Shown here in pieces: positions 31,817 to 32,271 of a stretch of DNA of 32,271 nt. The translations under genes were made by a program, and so were the position numbers. The stretch is from Cellulomonas iranensis NBRC 101100 = JCM 18110 (GTDB lineage: Bacteria; Actinomycetota; Actinomycetes; Actinomycetales; Cellulomonadaceae), in the NCBI RefSeq assembly GCF_001552375.1, contig NZ_BCRB01000042.1, positions 1 through 32,271 on the forward strand. Reading direction: 5' to 3'. The stretch's first letter is position 1, and the number at the start of each line of letters is the position of its first letter. A model generated the notes under the pieces. That model was not told the origin of the DNA, made no database searches, and saw nothing but the letters and a program-made list of their open reading frames with translations.

Positions 31817-31840
31817 CCGACGGGGCGGCACCCCGGACCC

Positions 31841-31880
31841 CGACGGCCCCCGGCGAGCGAACGCTCACCGGGGGCCGTCG
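31841..31880 (+). terminator. Hairpin terminator after tyrS
   Basis: A perfect 13-bp stem (31841-31853 with 31868-31880), one C-A mismatch, then GAGC/GCTC closing a GAAC loop. It separates tyrS from the rRNA promoter region. Confidence 0.88.
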
Positions 31881-31954
31881 CCGTCGGCAGGGCGACGACC
31901 GGTGCGGCCCGGGAGCCGCGCGCAGGGCGTGACCACGGTCACCGTCACCGGGAT

Positions 31955-31983
31955 TTGCCCTCCGCGCAACGCTCGCGTAATGT
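31955..31983 (+). promoter_or_regulatory. rRNA operon promoter P1 (candidate)
   Basis: TTGCCC (31955-31960), 17-base spacer, TAATGT (31978-31983). The downstream sequence shifts to lower GC than the rest of the window, as in rRNA leaders. Confidence 0.5.
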
Positions 31984-32094
31984 TCTTGGAGCCCGCCCGG
32001 CAGGGAGGAACGGACACCGAGCTCGACTCGGTGGTCGGTCCCACGGAGCAGGGCATCCCCGCAAGGCCCGCACACGGCGCCCCAAACGCCGTGC

Positions 32095-32100
32095 TAGAGT
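32095..32100 (+). promoter_or_regulatory. rRNA operon promoter P2 -10 (candidate)
   Basis: TAGAGT, a good TANNNT -10, with no clear -35 at the expected distance. Confidence 0.4.
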
Positions 32101-32127
32101 CCTGCGGCGGCGATCGGAAAGCCACGG

Positions 32128-32169
32128 ACCACCACGGTGGTCAAAGGCCGGAAGAAAGCCTGCTAGACT
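32128..32169 (+). promoter_or_regulatory. rRNA operon promoter P3 with overlapping palindrome (candidate)
   Basis: TAGACT at 32164-32169 is the strongest -10 here. GTCAAA (32141-32146) is 17 bases upstream, a partial -35. The palindrome GACCAC-CACG-GTGGTC (32128-32143) runs into the -35 and could be a protein site or stem. Confidence 0.5.
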
Positions 32170-32226
32170 GGAGAAAGACACAAAGCCTCCTGCAAAAGCC
32201 GAAAGGCCGACGAGGATGCGCGTCTG

Positions 32227-32250
32227 TTCCTTGAGAACTCAACAGTGTGC
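32227..32250 (+). promoter_or_regulatory. rRNA leader box (antitermination/processing) upstream of 16S
   Basis: TTGAGAACTCAACAG-TGTGC is the conserved motif of actinobacterial pre-16S leaders. It lies in the box A region used for transcription antitermination and near the pre-rRNA processing stem. Its presence implies that a 16S rRNA gene begins within a few hundred bases after the window ends. The whole stretch 31881-32271 has no protein-coding gene I can support. Confidence 0.8.
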
Positions 32251-32271
32251 CAAGTAGTCGATGCCATGTAG

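Noticed and set aside
31955-32257. Short ORFs over the rRNA leader
   Set aside because: They cross promoters and the conserved leader box, and have no ribosome binding site or recognisable product.

Overview
The window is chromosomal DNA from a high-GC actinobacterium, most likely a Cellulomonas-like member of the Micrococcales. The grounds are extreme G/C bias at third codon positions, many GTG starts, 4-bp gene overlaps, leaderless-looking starts, an infC-rpmI-rplT-SpoU-methylase-pheST order, and an actinobacterial rRNA leader at the right edge. The genus is an inference. I see no insertion sequence, phage, CRISPR array or tRNA, and gene density is close to complete.

Layout. 1-6476 is a translation block: the tail of infC, rpmI, rplT, a terminator, a SpoU-type RNA methyltransferase, thpR, a possible 24-residue leaderless peptide, then pheS-pheT and a terminator. 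6477-11729 holds one secreted 1659-residue nuclease/5'-nucleotidase with its promoter and terminator. 11818-13679 holds a small two-helix membrane protein (YcxB-like) converging on a TrpB2-type tryptophan synthase beta chain. 13870-17039 is a thiamine salvage operon, TPP riboswitch-thiM-thiE-thiD/tenA, in which the riboswitch can hide the thiM ribosome binding site. 17113-18845 is a minus-strand pair, a quinone oxidoreductase and a DsbA/FrnE-like protein.

18892-27689 is the arginine biosynthesis cluster in two transcription units. argC-argJ-argB-argD-argF-argR has a 4-bp overlap at every junction, and argG-argH follows. Both units begin at promoters covered by matching tandem ARG boxes, so the ArgR encoded here very probably represses both. 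argJ recycles the acetyl group, which makes the pathway the cyclic, economical form.

27710-31880 carries a chemoreceptor with almost no extracytoplasmic domain behind a flagellar-type (FliA/WhiG-like) promoter, a P-loop uridine-kinase-like protein overlapping a 3-methyladenine DNA glycosylase, and tyrS with a terminator. 31881-32271 is the promoter and leader region of a ribosomal RNA operon whose 16S gene lies just beyond the window.

Most genes are housekeeping. The more interesting material is regulatory: a recurrent hexamer-N6-start leaderless signature in front of six genes, the shared ArgR operator geometry with an apparently leaderless argC, a flagellar promoter for a sensor-poor chemoreceptor, and an ornithine carbamoyltransferase with a non-standard carbamoyl-phosphate loop. 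I found no clear sign of a wholly new system.
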